NCBI RefSeq assembly: GCF_005047595.1 | Contig: NZ_SUPL01000006.1 | Coordinates: 1-64,000 of the forward strand | From: Pontimicrobium aquaticum | Lineage (GTDB): Bacteria; Bacteroidota; Bacteroidia; Flavobacteriales; Flavobacteriaceae | Reading direction: 5' to 3' | DNA: 64,000 bases | Shown: one piece after another, positions 1 to 8,635 of the stretch | How the letters are laid out: every line of letters starts with the position of its first letter | Position numbering within the stretch: position 1 is the first letter of the stretch | Program-made: the position numbers and the translations under genes | The notes under the pieces: generated by a model | What the model was told of the DNA's origin: nothing | Seen by the model: only the letters and a program-made list of their open reading frames with translations | The model's database searches: none

Positions 1-763
1 ATTTATCGCTTCCTGAATACGTAATTGAAAATTCAAAGGCATTGGACTCGCAGTAATCTTTTACTGTATATATGTGGATTTCAATCCATCCGCAATCGTC
101 ATTCTTTGTCTTTGTTCTTTTTGTCACCATTTCTCCGTACACTTTTACGTGCTCAGAGTTATCAGTGTACATTGCTTTAATCTCATCAACTGTTGGAGCT
201 ACTGGGCGGTTTTCAAAACATAGATCTAGGTCTAGCTTATCTTGTATTAATACATTGTAAGCTGCTTTGTTTTGCTTTGGTACCCATGGTGCTGTAGCAT
301 CTCCTCCACTGTACTTTACAGTAAACGGTGTTACTTCACCTGCACATTTCACTGAATATACATAATAGAAAATCCAGTTACAGTGATCACTTCCTTTGGC
401 AAATCCGGTCTTTTTTCCCCACTCGCCGTTAAAGGCTTGAGGCATATCTGGATCATCCGCTCCCGGATCTGCATCCACAGCGTGAATTAAAAATTCTTCA
501 TCTGAATTTTGACATGCATCAAAAAATCCGTTGAAGTAACCTGGTGCCATTAACTCGGACACTTGCTTCATCGCTGGTACTTCATACATACTTGCATTAA
601 TATCACTTATCTCTTCGCCTCCGCCTGTAGGATCTACTCCCCAGCCTTGTCCGTAAGATAAGCTCGTCAATGCTAAAAACATAAACAACATTAATGCTGT
701 CTTGCTTTTACTTTGTAATCTCCCTAAAGAGCTACAACATTTGGTAAAATTGTTCATAAACAT
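1..763 (-). CDS. Secreted repeat-containing adhesin-like protein, N-terminal part, cut by the window edge
   Basis: An open minus-strand frame runs from an ATG at 763 (or the in-frame ATG at 757) to base 1 without a stop, so about 254 residues of the N terminus are visible. A signal peptide is seen (basic residues, then ALMLFMFLALTSLSYGQG, residues about 22-40). Two related blocks follow. One has a D-x-C-x-W-I core, then SVKC and a VKYSGGD end. The other has DDCGWIEI, then TVKDYC and an ITYSGSD end. Such Cys-flanked blocks ending in YSGGD are, from general knowledge of the phylum, typical of large HYR-like or SprB-like surface proteins secreted by the type IX system; here the C-terminal sorting domain is outside the window, so this is inference. 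A long AT-rich leader (764-1163) with a plausible promoter precedes it. Confidence 0.75.
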   Translation of the reverse strand, partial: MFMNNFTKCCSSLGRLQSKSKTALMLFMFLALTSLSYGQGWGVDPTGGGEEISDINASMYEVPAMKQVSELMAPGYFNGFFDACQNSDEEFLIHAVDADPGADDPDMPQAFNGEWGKKTGFAKGSDHCNWIFYYVYSVKCAGEVTPFTVKYSGGDATAPWVPKQNKAAYNVLIQDKLDLDLCFENRPVAPTVDEIKAMYTDNSEHVKVYGEMVTKRTKTKNDDCGWIEIHIYTVKDYCESNAFEFSITYSGSDK

Positions 764-1163
764 AACATTTAGATTTAATTAAAATTATTTTAACATTTTA
801 CAATAACATTTCTGCTATCTACATAACTAAAATAGAACTGAAAGTAAAAAGTAGAAAAAGGGCTTAACAGAATGCTATTATCAAAATAATTTAATAATAT
901 AATCTGCTGATAATCAATAACTAACAAAAGCTAGTCATTAACAATAAAATGTGCTAATAATCAATAAATTGTTGTGCTATTAAACAATTATTTTTTGGGT
1001 AGTAAAACAACTTTTTTGTGGTGTAGGTAATCACATAAAATTGCTATAACTTTTAAATAAATATACGAGATACTTATCAAAATCAAAATTAGAGCATCTT
1101 TGACGTTATTCCAAATGAGTTCAACTAATATTTAGGTATTTAAACGAAAAATGACATGTGATC
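764..1163. other. 400-bp AT-rich intergenic region
   Basis: This lies between the stop of hutH and the start of the adhesin-like gene, both on the minus strand. No convincing reading frame, RNA gene or strong hairpin is seen. Its right part holds a candidate promoter (1084-1115) reading leftwards, which would give the adhesin-like gene an untranslated leader of roughly 310 nt. Confidence 0.5.
1084..1115 (-). promoter_or_regulatory. Candidate promoter of the adhesin-like gene
   Basis: On the minus strand a TTTG (1115-1112) is followed after 20 nt by TAATTTTG (1091-1084). This matches the known Bacteroidetes pattern of TTTG or TTG at -33 and TAnnTTTG at -7. The start would be near 1078. In such AT-rich DNA a chance match is possible. 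Confidence 0.4.
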
Positions 1164-2675
1164 CTAAGTTAAAAACTCCTCATTATCAATGAATACAGTA
1201 GATAGAAAGGATATTGAAGCATTTATGTCGTCGTGCAAAAATTTGTCCTCTTTCACAAAACTTACATCTTTTCTATATGCCTTGAGTAGCATTTCTAAAA
1301 ATGGAGACGTCTTACTAGGAAGTCTAAAATGTAGAGCTTGTGATGCATTTAATAATTCGATAGCAAGAACACGTTCTACATTATATACTAACTGAAAAGC
1401 TTGAGTTGCTGCATTGGCTCCCATACTAACATGATCTTCTTGTCCGTTGGAAGAAACAATTGAATCTACACTCGCTGGCGTTGCCAATTGTTTGTTTGCA
1501 CTTACGATACTTGCAGCTGTATATTGCGGAATCATAAAACCCGAGTTTAGTCCAGGGTTATCAACTAAAAAAGGAGGCAACCCTCTGTTACCTGAAACTA
1601 ATTGAAATGTTCTTCGCTCAGAGATGTTAGCAATTTCAGCCATAGCTATTTTTAAATAATCTAATGCTAGCGCAAGTGGTTGTCCGTGAAAATTTCCTCC
1701 AGAAATAATTTTATCTTCATCAATAAATATATTTGGATTGTCGGTTACCGAATTAATTTCGGTTATAAATGTTTTTTTAACAAACTCTAATGTATCATTG
1801 GTTGCCCCATGTACTTGTGGAATACATCTAAACGAATAAGGGTCTTGAACATGTTTCTTTTTTTGTGCAATTAATTCACTGTCTTCTAGAAACTCCCTAA
1901 TACGTTTTGCAACTTTTAATTGTCCGTTGTGTGGACGAACAAGATGAACTAACTCATTAAAAGGCTCTATCCTACCATCATAGGCATCAATAGACAATGC
2001 TCCTATAACATCTGCTAAATAAGTAAGCTTATATGATTTTAAAAGTAAATGAATTCCATAAGCACTCATAAACTGAGTTCCATTTAACAAAGCTAAACCT
2101 TCCTTAGACTTTAGTTGAATGGGTTTCCAGTTATACTTAAGTAATATGTCTTTAGCTTTTTTTACACTTCCTTTATACCATACTTCACCATCACCTATTA
2201 AAGGTAATGATAAATGTGCCAAAGGAGCTAAATCACCGGAAGCTCCTAAAGAACCTTGTGTGTAAACTACCGGAAGGATGTCGTTATTATAAAAGTCTAT
2301 TAAACGGTTAACCGTTTCTAGTTGGCTTCCACTATGTCCATAACTTAATGATTGAATTTTAAGTAACAACATTAGCTTAACAACTTCGCGAGGAACTTCG
2401 TCTCCAGTTCCACATGCATGAGATTTCATTAGATTTTCCTGAAGCTTTGTTAAGTTTTTAGAGTTAATCTTTACATTATATAATGAACCAAATCCTGTAT
2501 TGATACCATAAATTGGTTCTTTATGAGAAGCCATTTTATTATCCAAATACGTTCTACAGTTTTTAATGCGCTCTTCAGTTTCAGCAGAAAGTTCTAACTT
2601 TTTACCAAGAATTACAATATTATTAATAGTGTCTAACTGTAATGTATCGCGTGTTATGTAATGTATGTTACTCAT
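1164..2675 (-). CDS. hutH: Histidine ammonia-lyase
   Basis: Cytoplasmic enzyme that removes ammonia from L-histidine to give urocanate, the first step of histidine breakdown. The 503-aa product has the usual family length. The MIO prosthetic group forms from Ala-Ser-Gly, seen in GSLGASGDLAPL (ASG at about 145-147). The conserved Y-G-I-N-T-G-F-G loop lies at about 56-63 and the active-site SH motif at about 85-86. The start is taken at the ATG at 2675: the frame stays open to a TTG at 2696, but the ATG gives the normal family N terminus. No hutU, hutI or hutG lies nearby, so the rest of the pathway must be elsewhere. A tyrosine- or phenylalanine-specific relative is possible but less likely. 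Confidence 0.92.
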   Translation of the reverse strand: MSNIHYITRDTLQLDTINNIVILGKKLELSAETEERIKNCRTYLDNKMASHKEPIYGINTGFGSLYNVKINSKNLTKLQENLMKSHACGTGDEVPREVVKLMLLLKIQSLSYGHSGSQLETVNRLIDFYNNDILPVVYTQGSLGASGDLAPLAHLSLPLIGDGEVWYKGSVKKAKDILLKYNWKPIQLKSKEGLALLNGTQFMSAYGIHLLLKSYKLTYLADVIGALSIDAYDGRIEPFNELVHLVRPHNGQLKVAKRIREFLEDSELIAQKKKHVQDPYSFRCIPQVHGATNDTLEFVKKTFITEINSVTDNPNIFIDEDKIISGGNFHGQPLALALDYLKIAMAEIANISERRTFQLVSGNRGLPPFLVDNPGLNSGFMIPQYTAASIVSANKQLATPASVDSIVSSNGQEDHVSMGANAATQAFQLVYNVERVLAIELLNASQALHFRLPSKTSPFLEMLLKAYRKDVSFVKEDKFLHDDINASISFLSTVFIDNEEFLT

Positions 2676-2773
2676 GTCTGTTTTATTCGATACCAAAATT
2701 CAACATTCAAAAAAATATATGCAAATAAATGTTAATTATAATGAAATTAAAATACCCTTATATAAGATTCTAA

Positions 2774-2781
2774 TATTTTTG
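2774..2781 (+). promoter_or_regulatory. Candidate -7 box of the TlpA-like gene
   Basis: TATTTTTG matches TAnnTTTG and lies 25 bp before the ATG at 2807. I see no good -33 element at the right distance, so this is tentative. Confidence 0.3.
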
Positions 2782-2806
2782 CAACGCCTAAAATAAACGT
2801 ATTAAA

Positions 2807-4165
2807 ATGAAAAGACTATTAGTAGTACTTATTTTATTGACAACATTTTTTTCTTGTAAAACTGATGACCCTACAATTACTAAACTGTTTATTACTGGAA
2901 ATATTAAAAACCCTATAATGAATGCAGTTCTTTTTAAAGGGCATGATATAAATAAAACTATTCCTTTAAATGATGATGGAAGCTTTAAAGAGTTACTCGA
3001 TATAAAACAAGATGGCTACTTTTCTTTAACTCACGGTCATGAAAGTTCTATATTGTACTTAAAACAAGGTGATAGTTTAAACATAGCTTTTGATACGAAT
3101 AATTTTAATGCTAGTATAACCTTTAAAGGCAATTTAGCAGAAGAAAACCGTTACCTTATTTTAAAATCAAAATTCATTGAAGAAAACTCAATTGATTATC
3201 CAATGCTATTTAGCATGGAACAACTAGAGTTTCATCAAACTATTAATAAATTAAAAACTAAAACAGATCAATTAATAGAGAACACACCAAACCTTGATTC
3301 GAACTTTGTAGAATTAGAAAAAAAGAGCAATTATTTTGACTATTTAATTAAACTTCAAACTTACCCTTCTTATCATGCCTCTTTCACCAAAAATAAAAAT
3401 GTGCAATTAACAAATGAGTTTACAAAACCATTTGAAGAATTTGACTATAGTAATCAGTATTATTATACAAGCTTTCAAAACTACAAACAAATAGTACTTA
3501 ATCATTATAAAAGAGCAATCATAAAAAATGAGGATATTGCCAACCTGTTTGTACAATTAAATCAGATAAAGTCAACAGTAATAAAAAACGATATAGTAAA
3601 GTCGTTAAGCAAAAATCTTGAATTAAATTATGAAAACAACAAAGTGTTATATGAAGGTATTATGCTTATTTCTGATGATGAAGTTTTTAAAAATAAATTA
3701 ACTACTCAGTATAATAAAGTAAAATTACTATCTAAAGGAATGCCTTCGCCAAAATTTAATGATTACGAAAATCATAAAGGTGGTAAAACATCACTTGATG
3801 ACTTAAAAGGAAAATACTTGTATATTGATATTTGGGCAACTTGGTGCGCACCTTGTATTCGTGAAATACCTTATTTGAAAGCATTAGAATATAAATTTCA
3901 AGATAAAAACATTGATTTTGTTAGCATATCCATTGATAGACATGATGACTATGACACTTGGCGAAAAATGGTTATGGATAAGGACTTACAAGGCATCCAG
4001 CTTTTAGCTGATAGCGATTGGAAGTCTAATTTTATTAAGCAATACAATATAATTGGTATCCCGAGATTCATTATTCTAGATGCTGATGGAAATATAGTTA
4101 GCGCCAATGCGCAACGTCCATCAAGTCATAGCTTAGAACTATTACTTAATGATTTAGTTAAGTAA
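2807..4165 (+). CDS. TlpA-like thiol-disulfide oxidoreductase lipoprotein
   Basis: A lipoprotein signal ends in FFSC (lipidated Cys17). The first third resembles the DUF4369 domain that often precedes thioredoxin folds in Bacteroidetes. The C-terminal third is a TlpA/AhpC-type thioredoxin domain with W-C-A-P-C (Cys347 and Cys350) and the cis-proline region GIPRFIILDADG. The middle (about 120-310) is charged and helical without a recognised motif. It is likely to reduce or exchange disulfides of envelope proteins; the partner is unknown. It is divergent from hutH (131 bp between starts) and ends one base from the stop of the convergent NAD(P)HX repair gene. Confidence 0.85.
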   Translation: MKRLLVVLILLTTFFSCKTDDPTITKLFITGNIKNPIMNAVLFKGHDINKTIPLNDDGSFKELLDIKQDGYFSLTHGHESSILYLKQGDSLNIAFDTNNFNASITFKGNLAEENRYLILKSKFIEENSIDYPMLFSMEQLEFHQTINKLKTKTDQLIENTPNLDSNFVELEKKSNYFDYLIKLQTYPSYHASFTKNKNVQLTNEFTKPFEEFDYSNQYYYTSFQNYKQIVLNHYKRAIIKNEDIANLFVQLNQIKSTVIKNDIVKSLSKNLELNYENNKVLYEGIMLISDDEVFKNKLTTQYNKVKLLSKGMPSPKFNDYENHKGGKTSLDDLKGKYLYIDIWATWCAPCIREIPYLKALEYKFQDKNIDFVSISIDRHDDYDTWRKMVMDKDLQGIQLLADSDWKSNFIKQYNIIGIPRFIILDADGNIVSANAQRPSSHSLELLLNDLVK

Positions 4166-4166
4166 T

Positions 4167-5744
4167 TTAGATGTACATTTCTTCATTTGGTCCTTGTTGC
4201 TCTTCATTCTCTTTTTGCTCTTGTGGCTGTTCTGGCTTTTTAAATAAATCTATATAAGCTTCACCTAAATAATCTATTACATGACTAGCTATTAAACTTT
4301 GATAACCAAAATCTTCTAGAGCGATATCTGCTGAACGACCATGTAAATATACTCCAAAAATCGCAGCTATTACAGCATCATAACCTTGCGATATTAATCC
4401 TGTAATAATTCCTGTAAGCACATCTCCACTTCCTGCTGTTGCCAATCCAGGATTTCCTGTGGTATTAACAAACAACTTATCCTCAAAAACAGTAATTGTA
4501 TTTGCGCCTTTAATTACTAGAACGGTATTATACTTCTTTACAAAAGCCTTAACTTTTTTAAGTTTATCAAAATCATCTTTCCAAGTTCCAATGAGTCTTT
4601 CTAATTCTTTTGGGTGAGGTGTTAACACTGTTTCTTCTGGTAACAATTTCAATAATGTTTTTTTTGATGCCAAAATATTAATACCATCTGCATCAATAAC
4701 TAAAGGTGTTTTATTTTCTTTTAAAAATGCTTCAAAAGCACTTACTGTTTTTTTGTCTGTTCCTACTCCTATACCAAATCCAATTACTGTTGGATCTATA
4801 TCAAAATTGATATTTGTAATTAGTTGTTCATTTGCATCAGTAAGCACCATAGCTTCAGGCAATACTGTTTGCAAAATATTATAACCACAATGCGGTATAT
4901 AACTAGTAACTAATCCTGCTCCAGACACTAAAGCAGCACGTGTTGATAATACTACAGACCCTATTTTACCATAACTCCCTCCTATCATTAAACCATGTCC
5001 ATATGTACCTTTATGAGCAAATTTTTCTCTAGGCTGATACATTGGCAATACTTCATATTTACCTATGAGTTCTGCTTCAGTTTCAGTAGTCATTAAAAAC
5101 TCAGGATCTAGACCAATATCAATTACCTCCCATTGCTGTGTATATTTTGCAGTATCAGGTAAAAAGAACACTAATTTAGGAGAAGCAAAACTTATCGTGT
5201 GGTTAGCCCAAACTACGCCATTCTCATCTTCAGGTACTTTATCGGCATACAATCCTGAAGGCATATCGACTGATAAGGTAAATGCTTTAGAGTTTTTAAA
5301 GTGTTGGAATAAGGCTTTTACCCAATCGTCTGCAGCTCTATTTAAACCAATGCCAAAAACAGCATCAATAATAATATCATCATGATGAATTTGTGGAAAA
5401 TCCTCTTTACAACTAAGCAGCGTTGGCCAATCCTTGGTAACGTTTTTAATTCTATCATAATTTTTTAAAAAATCTTTTGAACGTTTATCACTACAATTCA
5501 CTACATAGGTAAACACATTATAACCATGCGTAATAAGGTGTCTAGCAATTACTAAGCCATCGCCACCATTATTTCCAATACCACAAAACACATGAATTGG
5601 CACTTGTGCACCTTGCATTCGCATATGCAACCAATTAAAAATTTGTGTGCCTGCACGTTCCATCAAATCGGTTGAAGAAATATTTTGTCGTTGCGTTGTT
5701 AACGTATCACCATGATATATTTGTTCTTTAGCGAATATTTTCAT
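4167..5744 (-). CDS. nnr: Bifunctional NAD(P)H-hydrate epimerase / ADP-dependent NAD(P)H-hydrate dehydratase
   Basis: Repairs hydrated NAD(P)H: the N-terminal YjeF domain epimerises R- and S-NAD(P)HX and the C-terminal ribokinase-like domain dehydrates the S form with ADP. The product is 525 aa, as expected for the fused form. The YjeF_N nucleotide loop FCGIGNNGGDGLVIARHL is at 53-70. The dehydratase domain shows a GGSYGKIGS loop, TPHPKELERL, and GNPGLATAGSGD with the catalytic Asp at about 441. The last 23 residues are a Gln/Glu-rich tail that looks dispensable. The ATG at 5744 is followed by the typical MKIFAKEQI start. It is transcribed away from the thr operon. Confidence 0.95.
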   Translation of the reverse strand: MKIFAKEQIYHGDTLTTQRQNISSTDLMERAGTQIFNWLHMRMQGAQVPIHVFCGIGNNGGDGLVIARHLITHGYNVFTYVVNCSDKRSKDFLKNYDRIKNVTKDWPTLLSCKEDFPQIHHDDIIIDAVFGIGLNRAADDWVKALFQHFKNSKAFTLSVDMPSGLYADKVPEDENGVVWANHTISFASPKLVFFLPDTAKYTQQWEVIDIGLDPEFLMTTETEAELIGKYEVLPMYQPREKFAHKGTYGHGLMIGGSYGKIGSVVLSTRAALVSGAGLVTSYIPHCGYNILQTVLPEAMVLTDANEQLITNINFDIDPTVIGFGIGVGTDKKTVSAFEAFLKENKTPLVIDADGINILASKKTLLKLLPEETVLTPHPKELERLIGTWKDDFDKLKKVKAFVKKYNTVLVIKGANTITVFEDKLFVNTTGNPGLATAGSGDVLTGIITGLISQGYDAVIAAIFGVYLHGRSADIALEDFGYQSLIASHVIDYLGEAYIDLFKKPEQPQEQKENEEQQGPNEEMYI

Positions 5745-5875
5745 TTAGAGAATTGAGTTTATTGGTAAAAACATATTTTAGAGGATAAAACTACTTGAAA
5801 TTATAATTAAAACAAGCTCAAAATAATAATTCCATAAAAATTAAATCCTTAGTTTTATTATAAATATAAAAGTAA

Positions 5876-5883
5876 TACATTTG
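5876..5883 (+). promoter_or_regulatory. Candidate -7 box of the thr operon
   Basis: TACATTTG matches TAnnTTTG. Transcription would start near 5890, about a dozen bases before the leader-peptide ATG at 5902. The -33 element is poor (only T-rich sequence around 5853). The rest of the 337-bp gap between nnr and thrA (5745-5875) is AT-rich and holds nothing else that I can support. Confidence 0.5.
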
Positions 5884-5901
5884 ATTTCTATCATTACACA
5901 A

Positions 5902-6009
5902 ATGAACAATTTTAACCAAAATACAATAATTCAAAGAGCTTCTAGTTTTAGAAGTATTTTGTGTTTTGGTATAACTACAACTTTCATTACAACCCTTTGG
6001 GGTTGCTAA
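5902..6009 (+). CDS. thrL: Threonine operon leader peptide (35 aa)
   Basis: A short frame ATG at 5902 to TAA at 6007-6009 lies in the leader before thrA. Residues 24-31 read ITTTFITT (codons 5971-5994): five Thr and two Ile in eight codons, followed by L-W-G-C and the stop. This is the design of amino-acid-sensing leader peptides; E. coli thrL likewise has a Thr/Ile-rich run and controls the same enzymes. A ribosome slowed at these codons would change folding of the downstream RNA. A 10-bp hairpin overlaps the run's 3' end (5986-6010). The frame and codon run are seen directly; the regulatory role is inferred from position and from the known thr systems. It ends 72 bp before thrA. Confidence 0.8.
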   Translation: MNNFNQNTIIQRASSFRSILCFGITTTFITTLWGC

Positions 6010-6010
6010 T
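5986..6010 (+). promoter_or_regulatory. Leader hairpin overlapping the Thr codons and stop of the leader peptide
   Basis: ATTACAACCC (5986-5995) pairs with GGGTTG plus TAAT (6000-6005 and 6007-6010), with loop TTTG and one bulged C at 6006. It covers the last Thr codons and the stop codon, so a stalled ribosome would prevent its folding. A U-rich but interrupted stretch follows (6011-6022). It could be a weak attenuator or a pause/antiterminator hairpin; I cannot tell which. A second small hairpin (GTGAT/ATCAC, 6036-6050) lacks a U-tract. Confidence 0.5.
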
Positions 6011-6081
6011 TATATATCTTTCCGTACGTACTTATGTGATTTTTTATCACGAAATTTAATGTCTCAACAAAAAAAACCAAA

Positions 6082-8535
6082 ATGAAAGTTTTAAAGTTTG
6101 GTGGAACTTCAGTAGGTTCAGCCAAAAACATACTAAAAGTCATCACAATAATTAAAAATATATCTCAAGATTCAGATGTTGTTGTGGTTGTTTCTGCAGT
6201 TGGCGGAATTACTGACAAACTACTTAATGCGGCAAATAAAGCTGTTATAAAAGATCGCTCTTACAAAGAACTCTTTAAACAAATACAATTAATTCATCTT
6301 GATATTATTGAGGATTTAATTCCATCTGAAATAAAAAGTGCTGAAGTAAAAAAGATGATTAACAAAAGGCTTGACACTCTCGAAAAATTATTAGAAGGTA
6401 TTTATTTAATTAATGAGTTATCACCAAAAACAACAGATAAACTCTTGAGTAATGGCGAACAAATGTCGTCGTTTATTATCTCTGAAGCCATGAAATTACA
6501 CGGTATTAATGCAGAATTAAAAAACTCACAAGAACTCGTTGTAACAGATACAAATTACACGAATGCAACTGTGAATTTTAATGCCACAAACAAAAATATT
6601 AAGCAGTATTTTGAAACTCATAATAACTCGGTTACTCTTTTGCCTGGTTTTATTTCTAAATCCGAAAATGGTGAAATAACAACTCTTGGTAGAGGTGGGT
6701 CAGATTATACAGCAGCTATTATTGCTTCAGCGTTAGATGCTAAAGAATTGCAAATATGGACTGATGTTAGTGGCATGTTTACAACAAATCCAAAATTAGT
6801 AAAACAAGCTAAACCTATCAGTCATATTTCCTATCAAGAAGCTGTAGAGTTATCGCATTTTGGCGCAAAAGTATTGTATCCTCCAACAGTACAACCTGTA
6901 CTAGATAAAAAGATACCAATAGTTATAAAAAACACATTAAAACCAGATGATTTTGGCACATATATTACTAACTCCTATTCTAACGGAACTACTAGCGCAG
7001 TAAAAGGAATAAGTAACATAAATGATATTGCCTTATTGACACTTCAAGGTAACGGAATGGTTGGTATTCCAGGGTTTTCAAAACGATTATTTGAAACATT
7101 ATCCCAAGAAAAAATCAATGTTATTCTCATTACACAAGCCTCTAGTGAACATTCCATTTGTATTGGAATTCAAGAGAGTGATGCAGAAACAGCAAGAGCT
7201 GCAGTAAATAAAACGTTTGAAAACGAGATTTCATTACACAAAATAGATCCAATAAATATTGAAAAAGGTTTGGCCATTGTCGCTGTTGTTGGTGATAGGA
7301 TGAAAAATCACCAAGGTATTAGCGGACGAATGTTTAGTACTTTAGGGAAAAACAATGTAAATATTAGAGCCATTGCACAAGGTGCTTCTGAAAGAAATAT
7401 TTCAACTGTAATCTCCAAAAAAGATGTAAAAAAAGCATTAAATGTATTACATGAACGCTTTTTTGAAACTAAAACAAAACAACTCAATTTATTTATTACA
7501 GGAGTTGGAAATGTTGGTGAACGTTTGGTTGAACAAATTAAACAGCAAAAAAAATATATTAAAGAACGTTTAAAGCTTAACTTACGAGTTGTAGGTCTTT
7601 CTAACTCAAGAAAAATGATTCTTGATGATGATGCCATTGATTTAAAAAACTGGAAAGCACTTTTAGAAAATGGTGAAGCTGCTTCTATTGAAGGTTTTTT
7701 TGAAGGTGCTAAAAACATGAATCTTCGCAATAGTGTTTTTGTTGATGTGACTGCTAATCATGATGTCGCCAATAGCTATGCTAATTATTTAAGAGAAAGT
7801 ATTGGCGTTATTGCCTGTAATAAAATTGCCTGTTCAAGCGATTTTGATAACTACAACTTGTTAAAACGTTTATCTGTTAAATATAATGCACCTTTTTTGT
7901 TTGAAACTAACGTTGGTGCAGGTTTACCAGTAATAGACACGCTAAATCATTTAGTTGCTTCAGGTGACGAAATCCACTCTATTCAAGCAGTTTTATCAGG
8001 TAGTTTGAACTTTGTTTTCAATAATTTTGATAACAGCAAAAAATTCCATGATGTTGTTAAATTAGCACAAAATGAAGGCTATACCGAACCAGATCCAAGA
8101 ATTGATTTAAGTGGTGTAGATGTCGCTCGAAAAATTCTTATTCTAGCACGTGAAAGCGGTACAGAAATGAATTTGGAGGATATTACAAATCAATCTTTTC
8201 TATCTGTTTCTGGATTAGCATCTAATTCTGTAGATGAATTTTATAAAACATTACTAGAAGATGATGCTCATTATCAAAGTTTGTATAATTCTGCAGCTAA
8301 AAATAATTACCAGTTAAAATATGTTGCCGAATTTAATGACGGAAAAGCAAAAGTTGGTATAAAAGAAATTCCTGAAGGGCATCCATTTTACAATTTAGAA
8401 GGAAAAGATAATATCGTTATGTTTTATACCAAACGTTATCCTGAGCAACCAATGATTATTAAAGGCGCTGGCGCTGGTGCAGAAGTAACTGCATCAGGTT
8501 TATTTGCCGACATTATTAGAATTGCTAATAGCTAA
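6082..8535 (+). CDS. thrA: Bifunctional aspartokinase / homoserine dehydrogenase I
   Basis: Catalyses the first step (aspartate to aspartyl phosphate) and the third step (aspartate semialdehyde to homoserine) of threonine and methionine synthesis. 817 aa, the usual length of ThrA fusions. The kinase domain opens with KFGGTSVGS (5-13) and has LGRGGSDYTAA near 205. ACT regulatory domains occupy about 310-460, which fits feedback inhibition by threonine. The dehydrogenase starts with the NAD(P) loop G-V-G-N-V-G (474-479) and carries FETNVGAGLPVIDTL and GYTEPDPRIDLSG in its catalytic part. First gene of thrABC, and the one controlled directly by the leader peptide upstream. Confidence 0.97.
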   Translation: MKVLKFGGTSVGSAKNILKVITIIKNISQDSDVVVVVSAVGGITDKLLNAANKAVIKDRSYKELFKQIQLIHLDIIEDLIPSEIKSAEVKKMINKRLDTLEKLLEGIYLINELSPKTTDKLLSNGEQMSSFIISEAMKLHGINAELKNSQELVVTDTNYTNATVNFNATNKNIKQYFETHNNSVTLLPGFISKSENGEITTLGRGGSDYTAAIIASALDAKELQIWTDVSGMFTTNPKLVKQAKPISHISYQEAVELSHFGAKVLYPPTVQPVLDKKIPIVIKNTLKPDDFGTYITNSYSNGTTSAVKGISNINDIALLTLQGNGMVGIPGFSKRLFETLSQEKINVILITQASSEHSICIGIQESDAETARAAVNKTFENEISLHKIDPINIEKGLAIVAVVGDRMKNHQGISGRMFSTLGKNNVNIRAIAQGASERNISTVISKKDVKKALNVLHERFFETKTKQLNLFITGVGNVGERLVEQIKQQKKYIKERLKLNLRVVGLSNSRKMILDDDAIDLKNWKALLENGEAASIEGFFEGAKNMNLRNSVFVDVTANHDVANSYANYLRESIGVIACNKIACSSDFDNYNLLKRLSVKYNAPFLFETNVGAGLPVIDTLNHLVASGDEIHSIQAVLSGSLNFVFNNFDNSKKFHDVVKLAQNEGYTEPDPRIDLSGVDVARKILILARESGTEMNLEDITNQSFLSVSGLASNSVDEFYKTLLEDDAHYQSLYNSAAKNNYQLKYVAEFNDGKAKVGIKEIPEGHPFYNLEGKDNIVMFYTKRYPEQPMIIKGAGAGAEVTASGLFADIIRIANS

Positions 8536-8635
8536 ACTATGAAAGTCAATAATGGGCATTTGGCAAGCAATGATTAGTGCAAGCCAAAATAATTAAATAA
8601 CTAAAATTATAGGTAATTGCAAAAATTTAAAATAG

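Noticed and set aside
5065-5385. A 106-aa plus-strand frame inside the NAD(P)HX repair gene
   Set aside because: It is the antisense shadow of the conserved nnr frame; no independent motif or start signal.
6036-6050. Hairpin GTGAT/ATCAC before thrA as the attenuator terminator
   Set aside because: The stem is only 5 bp and no U-run follows, so it cannot be called a terminator.
7308-7730. A 140-aa open frame on the minus strand inside thrA
   Set aside because: It lies wholly opposite a clear ThrA reading frame, has no family features and shows the Ser/Phe/Lys bias expected of the antisense of an AT-rich gene.
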